Positions 24,466-37,250 of a stretch of DNA of 64,000 bases are shown piece after piece (within the stretch, counting starts at the first letter, position 1; every line of letters begins with the position of its first letter). Source of the stretch: Rostratula benghalensis (taxonomy: Eukaryota > Chordata > Aves > Charadriiformes > Rostratulidae); the NCBI GenBank assembly GCA_013399305.1, contig VXAI01000159.1:186001-250000 (forward strand), written 5' to 3'. The notes beneath the pieces were generated by a model. That model had not been told where the DNA came from. It worked only from the letters and a program-made list of their open reading frames with translations, and made no database searches. A program made the position numbers and the translations under genes.

Positions 24466-27400
24466 CTGAGAAAAGGAATGTGGTTGACATCTATTAGCAA
24501 ATATGTTCTAAAAATGTTTTAAAGGCCTAAAGCCACTGAGTGTGTATGAAAAAATATTCACTGACTGCTCCATGCTAGATGGTGTGAGTACATTGGAATA
24601 CACTGATCAGCGTGAGACGCCACCATGGCTTTAGACAAAACCCGAAATAACTCAACAACCTTACTCTCATTCAAGAAAATGCAGTGGATGTTATTTCCCA
24701 ATAATTTGGAAAGCAGCTAGAAGGTTCTGAGCACTTTTTAAAAATTCTATATATCAGAAAATTAAAACTCATGGAAAACTTCAATTATTGTATCAAGCAG
24801 TATTCTGTCTGAAGCTTACTTGCTCTGCCTGAGAAAGATCCCAATGAGATAACGTTCTTCAGGCCTTTTTCTAATTTCCAGTTATCTTCTCAAAGATCAG
24901 AGAGCCACTTGGCAGTGCTTGCCCTCATTATTGAGAGAGGAAGTTGGAAACCATTGTTCTGTTTTTTTAAAAATTAGTAATAATAATAGTCCCATTGTTT
25001 ATGTAGATTGCCTTTAAATAAACATATATTAAAATAAGATTTTATGCCTACACCAAAGAACTGTTATAACATATAATTAGCTCTTTGTTTCTCCTTGATT
25101 CACCACTGAACTGCGAGACACTTTGTCACAGATCTGTAGAGAATGAAAAGAAAGCAGAGATGTAGTGAAGCATGCATTTTGAAAAGCAATGAAAATTTTG
25201 CACTTTCTAAATTGACTTTAACAGCCTGTCATCCAAGGGAAAATCCCCATGCGTCTTCCACTCCCATACAATATTTTGGGAAAATCCTGTCATCTCTTCC
25301 CACTAGGGCCTTCTGTAATTGAGACTGAAACCTGTATTCAGTTAAACTTTGGGTCCACCTAAGTATTCATCACCCTTCTAAGTCTGCCTTTCAAGGTGCC
25401 TACGTAAAGCCCCACGTAAAGACCGCTAAATCATGTTCTACTGAAGATTTCATTATGCAAACAGCCTCTCCTAAAAAGGGAAAATAAGACAGAAAACAGA
25501 ACTGTTTATTCCAAGTAAAGGGAAACTCCATCTGCCTTTAATCAGTATACAGACAACAAAGAGATGATGCAGACTTTTCAGCCCTGTCTTTTTGTGCAGA
25601 TGTGTAAAGCAGAGATTGTGGGTGTGTAAGAGATGGGCACATACGTATCCTCGTGTGCAAGTTTATCCCCACACACCTCATACACGACACATGCAAAATT
25701 CTCCTTCCTCACCACTCACTGTGTCCACAGGTTTCCATAAGATTTTCTTTTATTTGGTTGGTTAAGCTGGAGTTTTTCTGGAATATCTAATAAAAAACCC
25801 ATTGTTTCATGTTCTTTTTTAGGGTGACTGGGAGAAAAAAAATCTTTAAAAAAACCCATGATGGCAGTGACAGTAATTAGGAGGTTAACCTATTGCTAAC
25901 ATGACCTCAAACTGAGAAAGCTTTTCATCACCAGCTCAGATGGTAGTGAACAAAAATCATTATCTATCTGATGGTTACTCAGAAATCTAGGAGGGCATGA
26001 GCAGAGTATCTCATTCCATTTCTTAGTGGATAAATATGGATTCACAGCATGCAAATGCTTCTCATGCTGTCAAAAGTCACTAAATTAGCTGTGATCAAGG
26101 GCTGATTAGGAATCATAAAGGATAATCATCTTTTTTCCTCATCCAAAAAACTGCTCTCTACAGAACAGGGCAGCAGTTAAAGGATGATACCAGCTCTTTT
26201 ATATGTTCAGTAGAATTCAACAAAATACACTACACGCCTGAACCCAAGGCTGTTTTATCTGGCATCTTTCTCAAAATTGCATTTGTACTTTACTAAAACT
26301 TTGTAAATGAAAGTGTCTTAAACCATAGCTGGTTAGAGCTCATGTATAACCAAACCTTGTTCCTGAATCACACTTAATGTAAGAGAAGACAAATTTGTGT
26401 TTTTTGGAGCTTTATCAAGCATCACTCAGACTTGTCAGGCCCTTACTGTCTGTTTAGATTTACCTGGCAGGTTAATGAAACATGTACCAGCCATGCAATC
26501 TCCTGCACTGATTTCACCTCTCCTTCTCCCTCTACACTCTCTCTCTTCGCCCTCACATACTCTCTGCTCCTGCAAGAACAAGACTGGATTGCTTTGTGTC
26601 CCTGGAAGCATTCAGTTACAGGACTAACCGATAAAAATATGAATCTCACCTTGTTCCCCAGAATTTTGCTTTTATTGGCATGGGTTTAATTTCAAAGTCT
26701 GTGTTAGATGTTATATTGAATCAATTTCTTCAATGAGGACTGGGGAATAAGAGCCCAGTGGTCTTAAAATGTTTGTGTTTACATTATTTTTAAACTTTGA
26801 TATTTCAGGAGGTAAGAAAACAAGAGATATTTGGGCTTAATTTTTTGGGGGGAGGAAGGCAAACACAACGCTCATCAGTTATCTTCTGCCTGTATCCTTA
26901 GGACTGTGCCCAGTGATTCTGCACATTGCTCAATTAACATACTTCATGTTTTATGAGGTATAAAGTTGTTCCTCACGAGACGCATGACCCTAAGGCCAGT
27001 GGGACACGGCCAAACTTGTCACATTAGTGAGCTTTCACAAAACAGTGCGAAATTCATTGCTTTTTTGGCTGTAAACCTGATTCAAACTCTGGGCTCAAGC
27101 TGAGAGGCTGGTGTATTAACCTAATGTGCCCACTTGACTCTCTCCTAAGTATCATGATAGATTTCTTTTAATCTGCTGCAGAAAATAAATTGCTGCAGAA
27201 AAAAAAGAAAAAAAAAAGATTTGTACTCTTTAAAGACTAATCACTTTCAGGCACTGTACGGCAAACAGCGAGATTCAGAATGAATCCTTTTGCTGCATTA
27301 CTCATGACAGCTTACAACCCAGACTATTAAACATTCATCAATAAAAATTTAACATCCCATCTTCCCTTTGATATCCTCAACTGCTCCCTGCATAAGACAA

Positions 27401-30400
27401 CAAGAAGGCTTTCCACAGCTCAGTGTGATGGCAGGACATCAAAGCAGCCGCCAGAGCTAGCCTGCTCCCAACAGTTTCTTGTATTTAGAAAGTAGAGTTG
27501 TCACATGGGAGGGGAAGAAGCAATGCAGGAGATTCTCTCTAGTTTGAATACATATAATCCCTCCCAAGGGGTGCAGTATGTCCATGCTGGGGCTGAGTGG
27601 CAAGTTGCAATTCACTTCTCTTCAGATAAGTATCTGACAGACCACACAGAAGCAGGAAAGAAGAGCTGGATATTTTCCTCTGTTAAACAATGAGCACTGC
27701 ATGCCAGGACTTTAACTGCTGGAAAAAAAGGAAAGGCTTTTGCTTTAAAAATTACCAGGTTTTATTATATCCTGGATTGAACAATTTGTTGTAGCTACTG
27801 TTTGCTGGAGAAGTGAAGTTGGTAGAGAAATAAATCTATCTGCATTCCTGCCGCCTTAAGGAGATTTGTACTTGACTTTGAAAAGCCAAGCAGGAAATTT
27901 TCAATGGGCAAGTCCAGTTCAAATCAGCAACTTCCATCTTCAGCTACTTAACAGAAAAGACCTGGCAAATTGGAGCCTGAAATTAAATCTAGAAATCTCA
28001 GAGACAAGTTCACATGGGAAGATGTGGGGCAGTTTCTATACCTCCAATCATGCTCAAACCTCATTTCCTGGTGATTTTTAATTTCTCTCATGTCTACTCA
28101 GGCCTAAAGCAAAAGGACAGTGCTGCATAAATTTGAGGGAGAAAAAACTGACTCAAACTTTAAAAAATTCATTCTAGGCCAAAGGTTCACCTTAAGTAAC
28201 TTGATACCCATTTACTCACTTGAAATTTAGGTTACAGGTTTCACCTATCCTATATCCCAGTCTGGAACACCAACAGGTAAGTTATCTACTGTCTATGTAC
28301 CATTATATCAATGACTCATCTGGTAAAGATAGTGTTAAAATAATTATTTCCTATTTTGTCCATTTGCAATGGTTATTAAAAAGCTTTAGTTTCATGGGGG
28401 GAAAGATGGAATTTATGGAATAGCTGCTTGAAAACATATTACTCTTAGGCACTGAACCCTGTTTGGAAACTGACAGTATCTTCCTTGGAAACATTCCCCC
28501 TCTGGTTCCCTTTCTCTCCCTGAATTATTTCTACCTCCCTCTCACCCAAATGATGCAGGTCCTCTTTAATCTATGTTTCCCTGTAACTGAAGAGCTGTTC
28601 AATCTTGTATAAAAAAACACCCTTTGGCCAAGCTGGGGCTGAGTGCAGCTCATCCCCCATCCTGAAATTAGGTCTCTTCATCTTGCAACTAAATTCATTA
28701 TCACCAGACAGACCAGACACCAAAAACCCTACCAGAGCACCCACCTATATCTTCTCCCAACAACTGCTGGGTCCCAGCCATACTTATTCTACTGAACCTG
28801 ATTAAAATCCCATTGTAATTGGAAGACTTCTGTAACACAGGTGGATTTTGGATCAGATGTTAAACTGAACAGGCCTCAGGGTTGATGAGCTCTTAGTTTA
28901 GTCCCATCTGCCTTTCTTCTGCTCCCACGTGATGACACTGTCCATTTTGACTGCCTGCTACTGGCCTCTGATGGCCCAGGGTTTCAGGAGCAATGCTCCT
29001 ATCCAAAAGCTGCCTGTTCTAGGAGGAATGAAGGGTCAGAAGCTGGAAAAAAAAATCCCACTGTGTGAATCTTTCCAAGCACTTATCATTTAGTTGGTGA
29101 GTTGGTGACAGCTGCACTAGGATGAGGGACGTAACAGGGTAAAAAGGAAGATAGTACAAGAAAGCAAATTATGTTCTCATGGTGGTAAAATTTCTATTTT
29201 TCAAGACTTGTAAATTCTTCTTGGGTTTTTTTTTTATTTTTATTTTTTAATCATGTGTTTGATAACTTCCAGAAGCTGTCATTCAGCATAGCTTTTGATA
29301 GCATGTCATGCTATCAACTGGACAAATAAATTGAATTTATGTTAGCAAAAGGGGTGGAAGAAAGAGGAAGTATTGCCCACAATTACACATTAATTGACTG
29401 GCTTTGCTTAGATTTAGTGGCTTGTTTAGAAGGTAAGTGCTGCTAGGGAAGCTCAGAATGAACACGTTGCCGGTCGGCCCCTTTGTCCGGCATTATTAGC
29501 AGGGAAACAAAGTTGTTCAGATTCCACATGAACTGCAAATAAACCCACTACAAGTGTTTTGCTCTGGCCTATTACTTAGTTTTAGTTTCTCACACCTGAA
29601 GATCATTTAAACTCTAATCAATTATAGCACTGACATATTGGCAGAACAGCAAACCAAGTTTTCAAAAAAAGCTCTAAGGGCAATAAATGCATTTTTTTTT
29701 TCCCTATGGTTAAACTTAAAATCAGTTCCCGGTATTTTGAAATTTTCTCTAGCAATAGCAGCAGCCAGTATCTTTCACCAAGATGTAAAAGGGTCTGCCA
29801 TAATGCCACAAGCATGTTTTACAACTATTAGTGGGCTATAAAATAATGGGAAACGATACATTTTCCTATTTTGTTTCTCCTCTTTAAGAAGCACATTTTT
29901 GTTGCTCCTGTTTGGAGTTTTTTTTCCAGTTTGAAAATAATTCTGTGTTCGGCTACCCAGGATCTGACTGTAATTCTCTTAAGGGCTTTCCATTGACTTT
30001 CAGGCACTAGCAGTGAAATAAAAGGGGGTGAATCAGGGAATGAAAAGATCTAGAAGGGAAAAAAGATTTTATTTGATTTTGAGAGTCAAGAAGGAACAGA
30101 GCAAGAATATCACACCTCTTTATGTTGCTTCAGAGATGTAAAAGCTTGCCAGTAGTGTTACAGCAGGCACAGTTCTGAAATAATCCCACAGCTCGTGGTG
30201 CAATCAGTAGTGCAACCAGTGGCCGAGATGCAGCTTTGAAAACAGCACAGAGGGCCTTGTATGTCTCACACTGCACCGTAATTTTTGTTTCAATGCAGCT
30301 TCATCCTACACTAAATTTGCCTCTGTGACAAATAAATATCTGAACAAAGACTATACAGAATGAAAATTACTTATTTTATGAAAATTTCAGACACTTCCTA

Positions 30401-33400
30401 GTGTCAGTCTTGTTTTCTCAAAAATGATATCACTAAGTCTACATTCCCACCTGAGACCCATTTAAATAGAAATATAAATAGGTAGGATACAATTCACCCT
30501 GCCAGGGTAGTGAGACTCGCACCTTTCATTTCCCTCAAGTTCCCTGGGAATTTTAAAGACAGCCAGACATTAGCATCTGCCAAAACACAGCCATCCTTTC
30601 GAGCAGTCTCCCTCTTCCTTGCTCTTTCACCCAGTTTCCACTACATTCCTGAGCAAACGCAGTGCAAATACTCATCAGGACTTTTGGTTCCTCGAATATG
30701 CTAATAGTGCTTAAGGAGGTGTGGTATGGGGGTTCAAGTCACATGGATTTGATTAGCGAAACTCAATCGACTGAAAATTGTATGATAAAGATTCCTATTA
30801 CTAATGTCTTTTACTTCTTCACTACCAAAACTGGTGCAGCAGGCATTTCTATTTTTAAGCAGGATATATTCCTGAAGTAACAATCACGTGATGCGCAGAA
30901 TAAGGCTTTGCTGCAGGGCAGAGCTGCATCTGTTATCTCAAATATGTAAGCTGTGACTATCATTTTAAAAGTAAAATGATCTCAATGTACTAGCTGTGCA
31001 TACAATTTTCCTCCTCTTGAAGTAGATTCCAGATGACTACCTGTCCTAGCTGCAAAGCAATTTGAGCAAATCCTCAGCATTTTGGTCAAAATTCACACCT
31101 GCATAGAGAGACCGCACAGACCAACATTGTCATTCAAGTCCCACTCAGGTTCTGAGAACCCTGTCTCTACGTGGTTCCTAAAAGATGGTGAGAGGGGAGG
31201 GTGCTCAGTGTGTCAGAAAAGCAGGCGCACTCTTTTATGGTAGGAGTTCACTGTTTTGAAGTGACATAGCTGGGTGTTTTGTACAGTGATGAAAGAATTC
31301 TCCAGTTTAAAGTCAAAAGCTTCAAATATGGAGAATTTTTAAAGTTACCGAAACACAAGTCTAGTTAGCTATCGTTCTGCTTTGAAGTAATTATAGCTCT
31401 AAATTTGCAGGATCCTCTCAAATTCATACAATCTTTTCAAATTTGCACCCAGCCGTAAGTAACAGCAGACCTATATTTTACTAGTATAATTAGTAATTTT
31501 AAGCTCAAGTGGTCTTAGTGATGGTATTATAGTAACATAATAACAGTGAAGCTGTAAACTGCTAGTATTAATGCAGAACAGTCATTCAACACTGGCTTTG
31601 ACATTTGTGTAGTAGAAGCAGAAATTAAAAATAAGTCATGACAGTAAGTGGAGTAAGAAAAGCATCAACGATATCAACACAGCTGGTAGATTCCACCACT
31701 TTGCACCAGTTCTACAGGCAGCAGTGGGAAATAAAGCACATTGATACACAGGGGCTTATTTCCCTGCTGGTAAAAGAAAGTTTGAATAGTGCAACCTCTC
31801 AAACATCAGCCATCTGCCCCTGGGGTCCCAATGCTTCAGTGAGAAAGTCCTGTGCATAGAACAAATAGTCTTGTAAAATTCTTTACTCTTGCATACTGCA
31901 AATCTCAAGAAGAAAATGCAAAGAGTTAAGTATAAAATTTTCCTATCCATTTGATTACCAACCACTTTCTTCTAACAGCTGACAATCAAAAGCACATTAG
32001 CTGCTGTCACTCACGACCACAATTTTTGTAATGTTGATATCTGTACAGCAGGAATTGAATCAACATATCAACTCAGTTCACATATGTAAACACACAGAAG
32101 CTGTTTCAGTCAGGATAACCCTAACTATATGAGAGGCTTTAAAATAACTTCATTTTCCCTCCTCCAGCTGCTTCTGACATTTATCATGAATGACAGAATT
32201 TAAAATAACTGAAATAATACCCTCAGTCCATAGGTAGTGAAGTAAAAGAACAATCAGTGGGATTAAATACGTATCACACTGAGAAAACCACTATTGCCTA
32301 ATTCATAGTGCCTGCCCCAGCAAGAAAGGAGGCCAGAGAATGCAGTACTGACACGTAGAGCAGTGCATCTCAGAGAAGTCAGTACTGATCACCAGCACTG
32401 ATGAAATGCAGTTCCCACAAAGAATGTCTCCCTCAGATAGCTCTGAAGTGAAAACTGCTAACACACACACCGCTCCACAAGATAAGAGAAGTTTTGTGTT
32501 CTTACAGCAGCGGTCCCACGAGGCCGTGCTTGCAGGCACAGTTGGTTTGAAACTGGGCTGCCTGGGAGGGATCACTGGAGTGACACAATAACCCGTAAAT
32601 TGTCCTCAATTACTACTAACCACCAGTGCAAACCCACCAGTAACAGCGCCCAGTCCTCAGCCAGCTCTGCATTCCTTAAATAGTTGAGTATTTCTCTGTG
32701 CTCATTTCAAGCTGAGACATACAGCTTGAGATTCCTCTGTCTCTGTTAAGGAGTTACAGAACAGTTGCTTAACCCTGCATTTGAGCTCATCGGTCAGTCA
32801 CAAGCTTCTCCTCCCAGGATGAATTTGGCACACAACGTGCTGGTCCAGGGGTTTCTCATGGCTCCCTCTGCTCACGTACACACGTCTCACACCAAAGCCC
32901 TGGGCTCATCTTAAGGTCTGGACTGCCCCGAGTACCACTGCTCTCACAGGGCTGCAAACACACCAGTAAGGAGGAAATACTAAAGAAAGCAGAAATGGAG
33001 AGACAGCAGGCATTTATCACAAAATATCTGAGCAGCATATGTCTATAGATAATGAGCTGTCAGTAACAAAATTTTAAAAGTGGGCAATAGGCTGAATAGT
33101 TCACTTTAGAGCATTTCAGTTGTTTTGAAGAAATGATGGTGGAGCTGGTGGTTAACCACCACTCTCGACATTTTACAGATGTAACCAAGGGCTTGTAATA
33201 AAATCATGAAGCCTCCTGCTGTGAATGCTGTCCATTATTTGTTGAAGCATCACTTCCCATATAGCTGGAAGAGGGGAAGACAGGCAGTGCACAAATAACA
33301 ATGTTAAGGCACAAACTCACAAAGAAGGAGTCACAGCTCTGTATCTAGGGTGGCATATTGGTCTTAAAGACATACTGTCAGCATAAGAGAGCCCACAGGG

Positions 33401-36400
33401 CAGAGCTTAAAATCAGTACCTGGAGCTGAAGTTAGTCACGCTTCACAACAAGAATCTACTTGATGGTTTATGGTTTATAGAGGGTTAATATGTGGTTAAT
33501 AGATTCTTTAACACATATTCCAAGCCCTCATAGCTTTTGTGGTGATTACAGATGGTTGCAGATGGTTCCATGTACATCAGTAGTAAGTAATAAAGATGGT
33601 TATAAGTCACATTTGACCCTTCTATAAACAGCCTATAATTTATTAAGACATCCACTAATCATTTATTAACTTTTCATACAGTATAAACAGAACTCTTGGT
33701 TTCACTACTGACTTGCTGTCATTTCTCAGAACATTCATCTTCCATAATTATAAAACAAATAAAATAAAATTGGATGTTATGGACCTTATGACATTGCTAC
33801 CTAAAGTTAAGGTGCTGTGACACGAGTTATGCAAGTCAACTTGAGTTACACAATTCGGTCACTGTCACAATTCTTTCTGCCATTAAAACAATCATATGCC
33901 TTATTTGTCACAGAAGAGTTCCATGATACTTAGTTTTTGTGAAATAAATTCACATTCCAAATTAATGTGTCACTGTCACATTTGGTTGTAAAGTATCCAC
34001 ACAACTTACATTATGCATTAAAAATAGGCGGTACCAGCCCAGAAGTGGAAAGGATTATCATTATCTTTCTTTTATGTATACAAAACTGAGATAGGCAAAA
34101 ATAAAGAACTAAGTTTTCCTGAGCAATCATTGTGTTCACCTGCAGAGCGTACACCACTGTGGAAAATACCTGCCTTGATTTTGGAAAACGAGGAAGCAAA
34201 ATAAAATCCAGTGCCCTGGAACACAGTCATGCTTTTAGAACAGGATCCTGTCACTCCTTGGGAATATCAGAGAGATACTTGGATAAAGTCATCAACCATG
34301 TGGGGCTGAGGACACGTGGGACATATTTAATCCCATCCTCTTTGTAGACTTCACTTCCTACTTCTGCCAATCCAAAATATTAAAAATAACCAAAATTTTT
34401 TCTTTTAAATTATCTTAAAAACCTATTATTTTTTATCAGTGGGTAGTCAGATTTCCCCAGCTTCTCAATTGCACCTTCCAAGTATGTTGGAGTTAGAACT
34501 TTGCTTTGCATGCATGTTTTCAAATTAAATCTGTTACTTCTGAAAAAAACAGCAGCTGCCTTAAGACTTGCTAGAAAATCTAAGGAGGTGGAAATACTGC
34601 ATTTTTTGTAATTTCTGAACATAAAAATTTCCTCCTAGATAGACCAGACACGTTATCTAGCAAATAAGTTTGAGTTATACCCAACTCCAAGGGAATCAAG
34701 GGACCACACATTCCAGTCTGCATGATCGACTCAGAACTTGATTCCTGAGTCAAAAAGAAGTTAATGTAATTTCTACAGATTCTTGCATGCCATCAGACAG
34801 AGATCCATCCTAGCATCTTAATCACTTTTATTTTGGGTTCTAAGAAGATCCAAGAAGCGTACAAAAAGAAAGAGGAAAGAAAAAAAAAAAAAAAAGCTGA
34901 ACTATTTTTAACTCCAAATGGCTTGACTGAATTCGATTGAAGCACTGGGCAGCATTCCAGCGGTGAAGTGTGTGTTTTATACTATCCAGACTCCTTTGCC
35001 CTTTCCTTCACGTAATGCTAATCAGTAACAGAGCAACTCGAAAATCTGAGCGCTGAGGTGTGCACACGTTTGGGTTAGTCTATTCCAGTCTTAAGAAGGA
35101 TTATGAATTGGGAACTACAGCTCCACTGAGGTGTGCAGCTGCATTAATGGCTTTATATGTAATACTAAATCACTAGACCCGTTCCTGGGATTGTTAAGTA
35201 TCAGACTACATTTGATTCCCCTCTCAAACAATTAGACTGAGCATCTACAATTCAGCAGAACACAAAAGAGCAAAGGCGAGTTATCAGGTGTTAAGCAAGA
35301 AAATGCCTGTATCTACACTATGTAAACAGCCTGATTTTTGCAAACCAGCCAAGAAGGAAATCAATGCTGAGTACGTTCTTAGTGCTCCTTATGAGCCAAA
35401 CAATATTTTTATCTCTTGTCTTCGGAGTAAAGTGGCTAACACAACTGTTCTGGAATAATTTTCCATGGAGATGCTATATTAAACCTTATAACATTCTGGA
35501 GCAACTCTTCTAAGATGACTGTGATTTCTTCTTTGGCATAGGAAGGCCATGCAATTAACTTGTCCAGAAGAGCTTATTCTGCAGTAGCTGTGCTGGTATG
35601 TTTCTTCATGTAAACATGACATTAATGGATTCTCATCAGATGACTAAATCCTATTCATACTTCTCTTAACCAAAGGAGCAGTTTCATTCTTAATTAAAAT
35701 CAACCCAAGTTCATGCTCCTATCAAAAGGGGCAGTCCTTTCTTGTCCTTCAGGTACACATGCCCGCTCTTTCCTTCTGAAAACAGTTGCATTTTTATGAT
35801 TGTGCGGGGATCCAAAAGAAAGAATGAAAATTAATCCAACAAATAAAAAAGACTTCATCAGGGTCAATACCTGATCTGACTGCCCATAAAGCTCTGTAGA
35901 ATGAGTGCTGATCAAAGAAAAGACATTGCCTGTGCAGTGAGAGTAGGGGTATCCCATTTGGTATCTTACTGAATCTATATTGGTTGAAAGTAATCAAACA
36001 AGTGCACCCTGGCATAATTTCCCTTTCCTTTTTCCCTTGAGATCTGCTTTTCTTTCAAAATCATAACATAAAGACCTGAGGAATAAAAAGAGCAAGTTAT
36101 ATAGGATCATTTTTTCCCTATTAGTAGTAACTTTTTGCTACCAAGATAAATGCTTATAAAATGCAAAAACTTTGATACATGCATTAGTTCCAGAATATAC
36201 ATTATTTAATGTTGTTTGCAAGACGAAGGATGACAGATGGGTTACATAGTCCTAATACCTTGTTTTAATTTACTGGGGGACACCTACTGATGACCAACTG
36301 GCTGTTGTCAGGTCTTCTAAGTCAGTTGCTTTAATACAATTTGCGGTTGCATTTCTGCAAAGTTGTGACAGGCAGGGAGAACTTTACTTTAGGCTCCTAA

Positions 36401-37034
36401 CTTAGGGGGTGAAGGGAGAAATTACTTTCTAGGTCCCTACAGAGTTAGTAGAGGGACAGAAGCTTCTCTAGAGCTCAAGTCAAAGCACGTTCTTAACAAG
36501 AATACTGTAAATAACCAAAGTAATCTATCCCTTTTTCTTGTGACTCTACAGAGAAAGGCTTGACTTAAAGGAAAAAAAAGGGTATTAAAGCTTGGCTTTA
36601 TCATGTTAATAAAAATAATGAATGATGTATGTTAGACCTTAGTGGAATGAGTCGTAGTCCTGGGTTTCACACTTGATTTGTTTGAAGGGATTGAATGGAA
36701 ATGCAATAAGTCAGAGAGAGTGATACTCATAAATCATAGGAATTAAGGATAAGGAGGAGAAGCTTTGCTTTTCAATTCAACAAGCTATATGGAGGAAAAT
36801 GGAATTTCCAGAAATCCAAGATTAAATCACCTTGGAACAAGATAATCATTTTATTGAGAAAGAGTCTGCCCTAGCCTTTGACCAGTGTGGCTGTCTCTAT
36901 TGAAAGCACTAGCTGAGAGCATTGTACCAGCACCTTCTGCTTCTTGAATATTGATCTCAGCCATCAGGAGTTTTCAGTTTGCTGTCTTGAAAGCTGGCCA
37001 ACACTCAGTTAGGCTTTGTATCTTTCCTATTTTT
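24466..37034. other. non-coding stretch without recognised genes or repeats
   Basis: About 12.5 kb with no frame I would call coding and no recognised transposon. It holds a perfect 11-base-arm palindrome (29295-29317), an AT-rich block with inverted arms (33473-33629), a short CpG cluster (about 29462-29490) and a 16-base A run (34880-34895). The frames at 26.4, 27.5 and 30.5 kb lack convincing splice signals on both sides. This kind of sequence is expected of introns or a gene-poor interval; some of it may be conserved regulatory DNA. Confidence 0.6.
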
Positions 37035-37250
37035 ACTCTTTTTGTATGGTGGTTTGACACAGTACTCCAGATCTGGCCTCACCAGGGCAGAGTAGGGGGG
37101 CAGGCATAACCTCCCTTGACTTGCTGGCCACACTCTTCTTGATGCACCCCAGGATGCCACTGGCCTTCTTGGCCACAAGGACACATTGCTGGCTCATGGG
37201 CATCCTGTTGTCCACCAGAACTCCCAGTGTTTTTTCCACAGAGCTCATTG
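37035..37250 (-). mobile_element. CR1 LINE internal ORF2 fragment, decayed
   Basis: On the minus strand this encodes a relic of the CR1 ORF2 protein near the end of the reverse transcriptase region: KTLGVLVDNRMPMSQQCVL, then VAKKASGILGCIKKSVASKS and REV. After a frameshift it continues with a VRPDLEYCV stretch and PYKK. A short deletion lies between YCV and PYKK compared with the usual CR1 order. Neither the 5' part nor the 3' terminal octamers are present, so the piece is truncated at both ends. Boundaries are approximate. Confidence 0.9.

Noticed and set aside
30729..30742. GGGTTCAAGTCACA, resembling a tRNA B box
   Set aside because: Lacks the required CC at the end of the B box, and no A box or cloverleaf arms are found upstream.
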